From positions 1 through 55,051 of the forward strand of contig NZ_JAELTN010000037.1 of assembly GCF_016428855.1 (NCBI RefSeq): a DNA stretch of 55,051 nt, in the 5' to 3' direction. Position numbers and translations under genes: made by a program. Of this stretch, positions 9,670 through 17,513 are shown one piece after another. The notes under the pieces are model-generated. The model saw nothing but the letters and a program-made list of their open reading frames with translations. It was not told the origin of the DNA and did no database searches. Each line of letters begins with the position of its first letter. Position 1 is the stretch's first letter. This DNA comes from Pedobacter sp. ASV28 (GTDB taxonomy: Bacteria > Bacteroidota > Bacteroidia > Sphingobacteriales > Sphingobacteriaceae).

Positions 9670-10173
9670 CTATCTATTTCTAATAAACTTTACAGGAACA
9701 CCTCCTACAATTGAGAAAGGTTCAATATCTTTATTAACAAATGAATTAGCTGCAATAATAGATCCTGTACCAATTGTTACCCCTTTACCTATCGTACAAT
9801 TAGCAGAAATCCAAACATCATCTTCGATAACAACTCTTGATTCGACATTTTTCTGTTTAGCCATTGGTATGCCATTATTTTCCGTACCATGATTAAACGC
9901 AATAATTACAACATTGGGTGCGATCATTACATTCTTTCCAATTAATATACCTTCTGATGCTCCAGATAAAATACAGTTGTGGGCAAGAGACGAACCTTCT
10001 CCTATAGAAATTACTCCCTTCAAATTTACATTAGAAGCAATGTAAACTGATTCATGAATATCAAAACCTCTTTTTCTATAATACTTAATACGAAAACTGG
10101 AAAACTCCTCTTGTAGATTTACAAGAATTGATTTTTTTAAATAACTAAATACATTTTTAATTTTCCCCAGCAT
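9670..10173 (-). CDS. Hexapeptide-repeat acetyltransferase
   Basis: A 167-residue left-handed beta-helix protein. Repeats include ISIGEGSSLAHNCIL, IGKNVMIAPNVVI and IGKGVTIGTGSIIAAN, with the catalytic-type loop IIAFNHGTENN (His) and the exit strand VGGVPVKFIRNR. It resembles WbbJ/serine- or sugar-O-acetyltransferases that use acetyl-CoA. It lies directly upstream of wzx and probably acetylates a sugar of the repeat unit. Immediately upstream is a flippase relic, not an intact gene. Acceptor unknown. Confidence 0.87.
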   Translation of the reverse strand: MLGKIKNVFSYLKKSILVNLQEEFSSFRIKYYRKRGFDIHESVYIASNVNLKGVISIGEGSSLAHNCILSGASEGILIGKNVMIAPNVVIIAFNHGTENNGIPMAKQKNVESRVVIEDDVWISANCTIGKGVTIGTGSIIAANSFVNKDIEPFSIVGGVPVKFIRNR

Positions 10174-10178
10174 AAAAC

Positions 10179-10447
10179 TTAAAGTAAAGTATCATTATAT
10201 TCAAGTTTTGCTACCTGATTGTTATAATTAAATATCATAGTATGTTTATCCTTACTCTTAGCAATTTCTCTATTTAAAGTTACAGTAAGACCACCATCAG
10301 CAAAATCTATAATTGTTAGTATTACGCATAAAAATTTATTACAGCATAAGCTTTAAGCCCTAAAATTTTAATATAGAATGGTACAAAAATAATACTGAAA
10401 AAATTCTCCAGATCTTACCAACATAATAGCCAAAATATTTTTACCAT
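10179..10447 (-). pseudogene. Decayed flippase (wzx) remnant, 5' part only
   Basis: Read in minus-strand frames, this stretch spells out pieces colinear with the start of the intact flippase at 9668, broken by frameshifts. Pieces are KNILAIMLVRSG (compare KNIFANIIGRFWG), then FVPFYIKILGLKAYAVINF (compare FIPLYIKILGFESYSVISF), then IIDFADGGLTVTLNREIAKS (compare ILDGGLTATLSREFARK). A possible start is ATG at 10447-10445 and an in-frame TAA ends the last piece at 10181-10179. No later flippase segment is present. It explains most of the 362-base gap between the acetyltransferase and formyltransferase genes. Confidence 0.85.
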
Positions 10448-10535
10448 CACATTAGCAAACCTAATTCAAGTCTTCTTATAAATTTATATCCCTATATAGT
10501 TCAGAAATTTCGCATTTTTTTATACGTAATCCCTA

Positions 10536-11216
10536 TTAATTTCCTCTTGGAACATAGGAAACTTCTTGAAAGAAGAGTTTATTTCCTTTACTATCTTCCA
10601 AATATGCATTTGGATAAGGATCAGTCAAACATCTAATGAAATCATAGATTTCTTTAAGATTCATTTGTTGCAATTGCTCTAATGTTATTTTACTTTGAAC
10701 TTCAGTGCGTCTTTTAAAATAAGAGCCCAAGGTAGTGTCTTGTTCTTTTGGCACAATATCAACGTAATTATCAAAAAAAAGATTCAACATCTTGATTGAA
10801 CTACTAGTTATATTTTTAAAAACTTCGGTCATGTTTTTACCTGATAAATCCAAATCTTCTTGGAGCCAAATTTCACCCGCGTCTAATTTAGTTGATGATA
10901 ATGTCATTAAACTTACCTTTGATTCTTGAACTCCATTGATTATCTGATGTTGAAGAGGCGAGCCTCCACGAAAAAAGGGTAGATTTGAAGGATGAATACC
11001 CAAGCACTTAAATTTTTCTGTTGTTTCTTTAGGTATAATCCAACTCCAACCTATAAATAAAATTAAGTCTATATCTTCTGGGAAAAAATCAACTTTTTGA
11101 ATATATTCTTCGTGACTTCGAATAGTATCAACAACGAATACTTTAGAATGCAAATTTACATTTTCAAATATTCTGTTTGCCCAGTCACGATATCCACACA
11201 AAATAACTTTAGTCAT
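10536..11216 (-). CDS. Sugar N-formyltransferase-like protein
   Basis: A 226-residue protein with the formyltransferase core fold. GIHPSNLPFFRGGSPLQHQI (73-92) gives the catalytic His75 and the RGGSP loop, and LDAGEIW gives Asp112, 37 residues later, close to the His-Asp spacing in Fmt/ArnA enzymes. The Asn two residues before the His in Fmt is Gly73 here; I recall this as normal for a polysaccharide-cluster branch of the family. It would formylate an amino sugar nucleotide from 10-formyl-tetrahydrofolate. It follows the aminotransferase genes and a degenerate paralogue, with one base between stop 11218 and this ATG. The likely substrate is the 4-amino sugar made by the upstream aminotransferase (inference). 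Confidence 0.8.
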   Translation of the reverse strand: MTKVILCGYRDWANRIFENVNLHSKVFVVDTIRSHEEYIQKVDFFPEDIDLILFIGWSWIIPKETTEKFKCLGIHPSNLPFFRGGSPLQHQIINGVQESKVSLMTLSSTKLDAGEIWLQEDLDLSGKNMTEVFKNITSSSIKMLNLFFDNYVDIVPKEQDTTLGSYFKRRTEVQSKITLEQLQQMNLKEIYDFIRCLTDPYPNAYLEDSKGNKLFFQEVSYVPRGN

Positions 11217-11217
11217 T

Positions 11218-11889
11218 TTATTTCTTTTTAAATTCTACTTTTTTAATGTAAAGTCTTCCTACCTCGTCTTCTATATAACCATTATGGTAGGGATCTTCGA
11301 GACATCTAAAAAAATTATACAATTGTTCAGTGCTCATCTTTAAAAGCGTATCCTTTGTTAGACAACTGTCTTCAGGTTTACGTTTTTCCCTAACTAACTC
11401 TTCAACTTCCCATTCTTTCCATACAATATTCGGATAATCATCCAAATATCTGTTAAATAAAACTTTACTAGTTGTTGTCATTTGCTCCAAAATATCTTCC
11501 ATATTTCCAGAAAGATCTAAATCAACTTCATGAGAAAATGATGTATTATGAGTGTGTGCTCTTGCTGAATTTTCGTCAAATGTAAAGTTAAAAATCCTAT
11601 GCTTTGACCGAGTTATCCCATCTATTATTTGCAATTGAATAGGTGTACCATAAGAATAACGATCTAGTTCTGCACAATGAACCCCAATAGCTAAAATTCT
11701 TTTTGTCACATCTTTTCCCAATTCCTCACTCCATCCACAAGAAACAATCAAATCATAGTTCTCCAACTTCAAATTTAGCAATTCTTCGTGTGTCGTACAC
11801 AAGACAATTTCTGATACTTTAGGGTGTTTTTTTACGGATGGAAATACTTTAAGAGACCAATCTCTATATGCTAGAAAAATTACTTTCAT
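11218..11889 (-). CDS. Degenerate formyltransferase paralogue
   Basis: A 223-residue protein clearly paralogous to the next gene. Shared landmarks are YRDW near the N-terminus, DLDLSG in the middle and the tails FFRCLEDPYHNGYIED here and FIRCLTDPYPNAYLED there. His71 is kept in GVHCAELDRYSYGTP, but the RGGSP loop has become SYGTP. The Asp-x-Gly motif that should follow about 37 residues later is gone (DENSARAHTHNTSF instead). It is intact as a reading frame and sits between an aminotransferase with similar losses and a formyltransferase with conserved motifs. It may be a non-catalytic partner subunit or may use other chemistry. Confidence 0.75.
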   Translation of the reverse strand: MKVIFLAYRDWSLKVFPSVKKHPKVSEIVLCTTHEELLNLKLENYDLIVSCGWSEELGKDVTKRILAIGVHCAELDRYSYGTPIQLQIIDGITRSKHRIFNFTFDENSARAHTHNTSFSHEVDLDLSGNMEDILEQMTTTSKVLFNRYLDDYPNIVWKEWEVEELVREKRKPEDSCLTKDTLLKMSTEQLYNFFRCLEDPYHNGYIEDEVGRLYIKKVEFKKK

Positions 11890-11900
11890 AGTTTTTTATT

Positions 11901-12971
11901 TTATATGTATTTATTTTTAAACCACCAACCCGAAGGAATTGCAATAAATTTTTTCATAAACTCATTTACCCCAGGTAAAACAGTCATATTATTAAAAACA
12001 GAATAAATATTATTATTAATATGTACTCCTGTTGCGTAAAATCCCCTTTCCTTAAATTCTCTTATGGCCGTTTTTTTATTTTCACATAGGGTGCCAAAGA
12101 CCCAGAAATTAGGCTCAGAACCTTCTATTTCTCCTAGAGACTGAATTGTAGCAACGTTCTCAAATTTATTCTTCCAATTATTAGCATTTGTATTTTGAAC
12201 TTGTAGCAATTCTTCAATATCATCCATTTGTTTTATCCCTATAAAAGAATTCAATTCGCTCATTAAGCCTCCATATCCTTCTAATTTTATGTCGCAGGCT
12301 GGATTAATTTCATTATCTTCTGTTCTAAATTCTCGCCTATCAATTCCATAATCTCTTATTAATAAAGCTTTTTGGTATAACTCCTCATTATTAAATACAA
12401 TTGCACCACCATCAATTGTATTTGGCAATCTTACTGTTTGAAAAGAGAATATTGTAATATCTGTTCCAACATTCCCCAATCGATTACCATTGTATTTTGA
12501 TCCAAAAGCCTCAATACCATCATCTATTATAGGTATGCCATATTCTTTTCCAATAGCATTTATTGCACTTATATTGCCTAAATATCCGCAAAAATGGTTA
12601 TGAAAAATAGCTCTTGTATTTTTAGTGATTCTTGCTCTCACACTATCCGGACAAAGGCTTCCAAATTTAGGATCTATATCAGCCCAAATTACTTTAACAC
12701 CTTTAACAGCAAACGGTTGATTAGACGCCAAACAACTTACTGGGCTTGCTATTACCTCGTCATTAGCCTGTAACCCTAGGGTAGACAGAAGTATAAGCAT
12801 TGCTATATTATAAGAATTTACTGAAATTACGTAATTACACCCTACAAAGTCTTGCAATTTATTTTCGAACATCTTTCCGTACTTACCATATCCTAATTGC
12901 CCTGAATAAAGTATTTCATTTATCTCTGCTCCAATATTATTAGGCATATATGGTTTATAAATTGGTATCAT
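11901..12971 (-). CDS. DegT/DnrJ/EryC1-family protein lacking the PLP lysine
   Basis: A 356-residue fold-type I aminotransferase-like protein. The position of the Schiff-base lysine, in SFxxxK, is Arg181 here (SFQTVRLPNTIDGG; codon AGA at 12431-12429). The phosphate-binding SGTAAL loop of its neighbour is replaced by SYNIAM (about 53-58). Asp150/151 of the cofactor-contact motif are kept (IIDDGIEAFGSKY). It lacks the last helix of its paralogue. Its ATG shares one base with the stop of that paralogue (TAATG), so the two are probably made together. Loss of two PLP motifs argues for a pseudo-enzyme subunit or a non-transaminating relative, in the way that ColD-like members have replaced the lysine by histidine. 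Confidence 0.8.
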   Translation of the reverse strand: MIPIYKPYMPNNIGAEINEILYSGQLGYGKYGKMFENKLQDFVGCNYVISVNSYNIAMLILLSTLGLQANDEVIASPVSCLASNQPFAVKGVKVIWADIDPKFGSLCPDSVRARITKNTRAIFHNHFCGYLGNISAINAIGKEYGIPIIDDGIEAFGSKYNGNRLGNVGTDITIFSFQTVRLPNTIDGGAIVFNNEELYQKALLIRDYGIDRREFRTEDNEINPACDIKLEGYGGLMSELNSFIGIKQMDDIEELLQVQNTNANNWKNKFENVATIQSLGEIEGSEPNFWVFGTLCENKKTAIREFKERGFYATGVHINNNIYSVFNNMTVLPGVNEFMKKFIAIPSGWWFKNKYI

Positions 12972-14059
12972 TACCAGCCTTGTTTTACTAAAGTAACAAT
13001 TCTTTCCCTATCTTCTTTAGTAATCCACCATCCGCATGGGATATGCACCATTTTATTATAAAACCTGTCCAAATTTGGTAATTCGCTTGGAAAATCGTTT
13101 AAATAAGCATGTAAATCATTACGTTTATGAAGCTCAGAAGCCATAACTCCATTTTCTGTCATCATTTTAATAAATCCAGCTCTATTTTCAACTTTGAGTG
13201 TATATAACCAATATGACGGCTCCGTATCTCGATAATAATTTAACAGCTCAACGTTTTTGACATTCTTTAGCTGTTCGTCAAAAAATTTACCATTATCGAT
13301 ATAAACTTGTATTAAATTCTCGATTTCAGCAAGTTGTGTAATACCTATTGATGCATTTACATTGTTCATATGATATTTATAACCTTGAATTTGGATGTTA
13401 TTATCCATTCTTGTTAATTTTTTATCAAGTCCGAACCACCTTATTATTTTACCTTTTTCATATAAGTCTTTATCTAAAACCTGTAGAGCGCCGCCGTCAA
13501 TAGTTGTTAGGTGTTTTATTGCTTGGAAAGAATATACTGTAAACGGGAAATGATTTCCTGCTCTTTTGTTTTTATATTTTGAACCGAGTGCATGTGCAGC
13601 ATCTTCAATTACTGGAATTTGATATTTCTCTGAGATTTCAGTTATCTTTTTTACGTCTACAGGTACTCCAGCATAATCTACGACTATTATGGCTTTTGTC
13701 TTGGAATTAATGACTCTTTCAATTGAATCTGGACTTATATTACCTGTTTCATAATCTACATCTGCCCATCTAATTTTAGCCCCAACCATTTTAATAGCTA
13801 CATTTGTTGGCTCGGCTGTTAATGCGGTACTTATTACCTCATCACCCTCTTTAACACCGGCTAAAATTAAAGCTATATGCAAAGCAGCTGTTCCTGAATT
13901 TAATGATAAGGTATAACCTCCACCGATATATTCTGCAAATTTTTTCTCAAATTCATCAACCACTTCGCCTTGAGCAACATAGCCACTATACAATACTCTC
14001 TCAAGCATTGGCATCAAAATTTCTCGGGGTGGAATACTTGTTTTTACTAACGGCAACAT
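12971..14059 (-). CDS. DegT/DnrJ/EryC1-family PLP-dependent sugar aminotransferase
   Basis: A 362-residue aminotransferase with all expected motifs: the phosphate loop LNSGTAALH (53-61), the pyridine-contacting Asp153 in IEDAAHALGSKY, and the Schiff-base Lys182 in YSFQAIKHLTTIDGG. The C-terminus has MVHIPCGWWITKEDRERIV. It should transfer an amino group from glutamate to C4 of the 4-keto sugar nucleotide made by the dehydratase encoded 5 bases upstream, giving a UDP-4-amino-4,6-dideoxy sugar. It overlaps by one base the Lys-less paralogue downstream. Substrate is inference from neighbours; the family is certain. Confidence 0.9.
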   Translation of the reverse strand: MLPLVKTSIPPREILMPMLERVLYSGYVAQGEVVDEFEKKFAEYIGGGYTLSLNSGTAALHIALILAGVKEGDEVISTALTAEPTNVAIKMVGAKIRWADVDYETGNISPDSIERVINSKTKAIIVVDYAGVPVDVKKITEISEKYQIPVIEDAAHALGSKYKNKRAGNHFPFTVYSFQAIKHLTTIDGGALQVLDKDLYEKGKIIRWFGLDKKLTRMDNNIQIQGYKYHMNNVNASIGITQLAEIENLIQVYIDNGKFFDEQLKNVKNVELLNYYRDTEPSYWLYTLKVENRAGFIKMMTENGVMASELHKRNDLHAYLNDFPSELPNLDRFYNKMVHIPCGWWITKEDRERIVTLVKQGW

Positions 14060-14064
14060 AGATT

Positions 14065-15090
14065 CTATTTTTTTTTGTAAGAGGCGAGCTCTTCTTTAAC
14101 ATAATCCAATGTTAACAAGAGTGCTTTTAACTCCTCAATAGTTAACCTCTTTGTGTTATCCGAATTATACTCATTATCAAGAAGTTTTGGTCCATCTTTT
14201 TGAACATACTTGGTATAGTTCAAATCTCTAAAATCGGCGGGTATCCTATAAAAGTCTCCTAAATCATCTGCTTTTGCCATTTCTTCTTTTGAGCATAATG
14301 TTTCAGACATTTTCTCCGCATGGCGTTCCCCAATAATTTTTATTTCATTATCTGCATTAAACAGTTCTTTTAAGGCTTGCGCCAATTCAGCGATAGTTGA
14401 TGCTGGTGACTTTTGAACAAAAATATCCCCAGGTCTCCCCTTTTTAAACGCAAACAACACTAATTCTACAGAATCCTCCAGAGACATCATGAAGCGTGTC
14501 ATTTTAGGGTTCGTGACGGTTAATGCTTTACCTTCTTTTATTTGACTAATAAATAATGGTATAATTGAACCCCTTGAACACATCACATTACCATATCGAG
14601 TGGCGGTATAAATAGCCTCTGCATTTTTAACCCTAGAGTCGCGAGCTTTAGACACCGCTAGTTTTTCCATAAATGCCTTGGATATTCCCATCGCATTTAT
14701 AGGATAAACCGCTTTGTCTGTACTTAAAACAACAACCCTTTTAACGTCGTTTCTAGCTGCAGCCTCTAGTACATTTTCTGCTCCAAGAATATTTGTTTGT
14801 ACGGCTTGCATTGGATAAAACTCACAAGACGGCACCTGTTTTAAAGCTGCCGCATGAAATACAAAGTCGACACCTAACATGGCGTTATTAATACTATCAA
14901 AGTCTCTAATGTCACCCACTATAAAATTGAGCTTATCATTTTTATAACTGATGCGCATATCTTCTTGCTTTTTTTCATCACGGCTGAAAATTCTAATTTC
15001 TTTTAATTCAGAATTCAAGAATCCTTTAAGCATTGCATTCCCAAAAGAGCCAGTTCCTCCGGTAATTAAAAGCGTTTTATCTTTATACAT
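14065..15090 (-). CDS. UDP-N-acetylglucosamine 4,6-dehydratase, FnlA/WbjB/CapE type
   Basis: A 341-residue short-chain dehydrogenase with the NAD motif GGTGSFGN (residues about 11-18), IFSRDEKKQEDMR and HAAALKQVPSCEFYP. These closely follow FnlA/WbjB of L-FucNAc synthesis. The active-site segment is STDKAVYPINAMGISK, with Met where most SDRs have Tyr, as I recall for this group. It removes water from UDP-GlcNAc to form a 4-keto-6-deoxy sugar, with epimerisation at C5. The FnlB and FnlC partners are absent. The next genes are aminotransferases, so the 4-keto product is probably aminated rather than turned into L-FucNAc. Confidence 0.88.
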   Translation of the reverse strand: MYKDKTLLITGGTGSFGNAMLKGFLNSELKEIRIFSRDEKKQEDMRISYKNDKLNFIVGDIRDFDSINNAMLGVDFVFHAAALKQVPSCEFYPMQAVQTNILGAENVLEAAARNDVKRVVVLSTDKAVYPINAMGISKAFMEKLAVSKARDSRVKNAEAIYTATRYGNVMCSRGSIIPLFISQIKEGKALTVTNPKMTRFMMSLEDSVELVLFAFKKGRPGDIFVQKSPASTIAELAQALKELFNADNEIKIIGERHAEKMSETLCSKEEMAKADDLGDFYRIPADFRDLNYTKYVQKDGPKLLDNEYNSDNTKRLTIEELKALLLTLDYVKEELASYKKK

Positions 15091-15091
15091 A

Positions 15092-16195
15092 TTAGTTTAA
15101 AATTTGTTTAAAAAAATATCTTACTAAAAGGATAATTATACTGATAAACATAGCTAAAGTTCCCCCGATAATAATTCCCTTAAACTTTCCAAGCCTTTCT
15201 TTTTGCAATGGAAAAATTGGCTCGTCTACCACCTGTATTAAAGGTGCTTCCTTCATCAATGCCATTTTGGACATTTCTAAATTCTTAACCATTTCTCCTA
15301 ATACCGCCCTATTTGTTTCCGCAGAAAATTGCGCACGCTGTATTGGAACTGCTCTTTGAACTTGTCTTGTTGGATTAGAATTAGGTGTTGCATCCGCAAC
15401 AGCCACAGCTGAATATATGGCACCATTCATAACTGCCCTTACGGAGTCTGTTTTATGTTGTAATATCTGGACATTATCTAAAAATTTTTTTGTTTTGGTT
15501 TGGACATAAAAGTCGTTAACATTTTTCACCAATTCCTCATTGAAGCGTTTGGCAAATACTTCATCGCCAGATCTTATATCTACCTTAATGATACTCAATT
15601 TCTTATCTGGTTTAGCTACACTTAAATTACCTTTTACAATACCTCCAATGATTTCACTTATTACACTATCCCTTAACCTTTTAACTTTAGGATCAGCTAT
15701 TTTTTTGTTCAAATCGACCATAGAAAAATGTAAACTTTTCAGTTCCGGTTTTTTCTCCCATCCTTCTCTTAGCTTGTTCATTTCAATATATTTTTCTATC
15801 AAGGGCTGTTTGGTGACGCTATCTACAGGACTAAACAACGTCTTTTCTATCATCGTACGAGACTTGTAGAGTTCTAAGATATTATCTCCCTGAAATATAC
15901 CACCTCCCCCACTCCCCCCTAAGTCTATACCCATCATAGACGCTACTCCTGCATAAGCTCCTAAGCCCCCACCTTTTTCGCCACTTTCCAAAACAAATGT
16001 TGTAGTTGCAGTATAAATAGGTTTTTTCATAAAGGAATATGCCAAACCTAAAGCCCCCCCCAAAATACACACTATGACAATTGTCCATTTTTTGCTCCAA
16101 AGGTATAGCCACCATTCTTTTATTTTAAGAATAAGCTCCTTCAAAGAAATTTCATCATCTTTCCTATCATTAAGCTTGTCTAAATCGTTCTTCAT
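15092..16195 (-). CDS. Wzz/GumC-like chain-length determinant protein
   Basis: A 367-residue polysaccharide copolymerase. It has an N-terminal cytoplasmic segment, a first membrane helix at about 38-56 (WTIVIVCILGGALGLAYSF), a glycine-rich periplasmic loop near 75-100, a long helical middle, and a second membrane helix at about 340-362 preceded by the Pro motif VDEPIFPLQKERLGK. There is no C-terminal tyrosine-kinase domain. It should control chain length of the Wzy product and may link to the Wza-like protein encoded upstream. It ends 1 base from the dehydratase start at 15090. Confidence 0.9.
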   Translation of the reverse strand: MKNDLDKLNDRKDDEISLKELILKIKEWWLYLWSKKWTIVIVCILGGALGLAYSFMKKPIYTATTTFVLESGEKGGGLGAYAGVASMMGIDLGGSGGGGIFQGDNILELYKSRTMIEKTLFSPVDSVTKQPLIEKYIEMNKLREGWEKKPELKSLHFSMVDLNKKIADPKVKRLRDSVISEIIGGIVKGNLSVAKPDKKLSIIKVDIRSGDEVFAKRFNEELVKNVNDFYVQTKTKKFLDNVQILQHKTDSVRAVMNGAIYSAVAVADATPNSNPTRQVQRAVPIQRAQFSAETNRAVLGEMVKNLEMSKMALMKEAPLIQVVDEPIFPLQKERLGKFKGIIIGGTLAMFISIIILLVRYFFKQILN

Positions 16196-16222
16196 ATTTA
16201 ATGATAATAGTTTTAAGTATAA

Positions 16223-17512
16223 CTATAGCCTGGCATCTACAATATTTCTATCCAAAAAGGCCTTAGTATCAAAGATAATGGTTTCTTCTCTTGCCTTTAA
16301 TTGCAAGTAGTCTAAATGTAAAAATTCTGAATGACCTACTGCTAAAATGATACTATCGTATTTTCCTTCTAACTGCTTAGACAAGACTATGCCATACTCA
16401 TCTAAAACTTCCTGGGAATTAGCATGCGGATCAAAAACATCTACATTAATTCCAAATTGCTCCAATTCATTATAAATATCTACTACTCGTGAATTTCTAA
16501 TATCTGGACAATTCTCTTTAAAAGTAACACCAAGTATGAGGGCTCTTGCATTTTTTATAGCTTGTCCATGATTAATCATAAGTTTAACTACTTTATTGGC
16601 AATAAACATTCCCATGTTATCGTTTACCCTACGTCCAGATAAGATCACTTCTGGATGATAACCTAATGATTGCGCTTTATGTGCTAAATAGTATGGGTCT
16701 ACCCCTATGCAGTGCCCTCCCACTAAACCTGGACTAAATTTTAAAAAATTCCACTTTGTAGCAGCTGCTTCTAAAACATCATTGGTATCTATCCCCATCT
16801 TGTCAAAGATTAGAGCTAATTCATTTACAAATGAAATATTAACATCTCTTTGGGCATTTTCTATGGACTTACTTGCTTCTGCTACTTTAATAGAAGGTGC
16901 TTTATGTGTTCCTGAAATAATAATACTTTTATAGAGCTGATCCACAAATTCTGCTATTTCTGGTGTTGAACCAGAGGTCACCTTTTTAATTTTAGTTAGG
17001 GTATTAACCTTATCTCCCGGATTGATTCGTTCTGGTGAATAGCCGCAAAAAAAATCTTTGTTGAATTTAAGTCCCGATCTATTTTCCAATACAGGTACGC
17101 AATCTTCTTCGGTGCAACCTGGATAAACCGTAGATTCATAAATGACTATATCTTCTTTTTTTAAAATACTTCCTATCATTTCTGATGCGATTAGCAACGG
17201 AGCAAGATTTGGTGCCTTAAATTGGTCTATTGGAGTAGGGACTGTGACTATGAAAACATTACAATCTCTGAGCAAGGATAGGTCATCTATAAATCGCAAT
17301 CTAGCATTATATCCATCTGGAGTAATTGCATTTTTAAGCCTTAATAAATCAGCCTCTTTAGTAATATCTATGCCCCTAGACAGTTGTGTCACTCGCTGGG
17401 CATTAATATCAAAACCAACCACCTCATATTTAGTAGAAAATTCGATAGCCAATGGTAAGCCAACATAGCCCAAACCGATTATAGCAATCTTCGTATTGGA
17501 TAGCGTTCTCAA
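16223..17512 (-). CDS. UDP-sugar 6-dehydrogenase (TviB/WbpA/WecC family)
   Basis: A 429-residue NAD-dependent four-electron dehydrogenase with the N-terminal Rossmann motif IIGLGYVGLPLA (11-22), the central EASKSIENAQRDVN (212-225) and the catalytic Cys268 in GGHCIGVDPYYL. Members oxidise C6 of UDP-GlcNAc (TviB/WbpA) or UDP-ManNAc (WecC) to a uronic acid. The GGHCIGVDPYYLAHKAQ pattern fits TviB/VipA best. The polysaccharide therefore probably contains an acidic sugar. It ends one base before the Wza-like gene stop at 17514, within the framework part of the cluster. Confidence 0.9.
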   Translation of the reverse strand: MRTLSNTKIAIIGLGYVGLPLAIEFSTKYEVVGFDINAQRVTQLSRGIDITKEADLLRLKNAITPDGYNARLRFIDDLSLLRDCNVFIVTVPTPIDQFKAPNLAPLLIASEMIGSILKKEDIVIYESTVYPGCTEEDCVPVLENRSGLKFNKDFFCGYSPERINPGDKVNTLTKIKKVTSGSTPEIAEFVDQLYKSIIISGTHKAPSIKVAEASKSIENAQRDVNISFVNELALIFDKMGIDTNDVLEAAATKWNFLKFSPGLVGGHCIGVDPYYLAHKAQSLGYHPEVILSGRRVNDNMGMFIANKVVKLMINHGQAIKNARALILGVTFKENCPDIRNSRVVDIYNELEQFGINVDVFDPHANSQEVLDEYGIVLSKQLEGKYDSIILAVGHSEFLHLDYLQLKAREETIIFDTKAFLDRNIVDARL

Positions 17513-17513
17513 C

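Noticed and set aside
14065..15090. PseB of the pseudaminic acid pathway
   Set aside because: Motifs such as KQVPSCEFYP and PINAMGISK fit the FnlA/WbjB/CapE branch, and no PseH, PseG or PseI genes are present.
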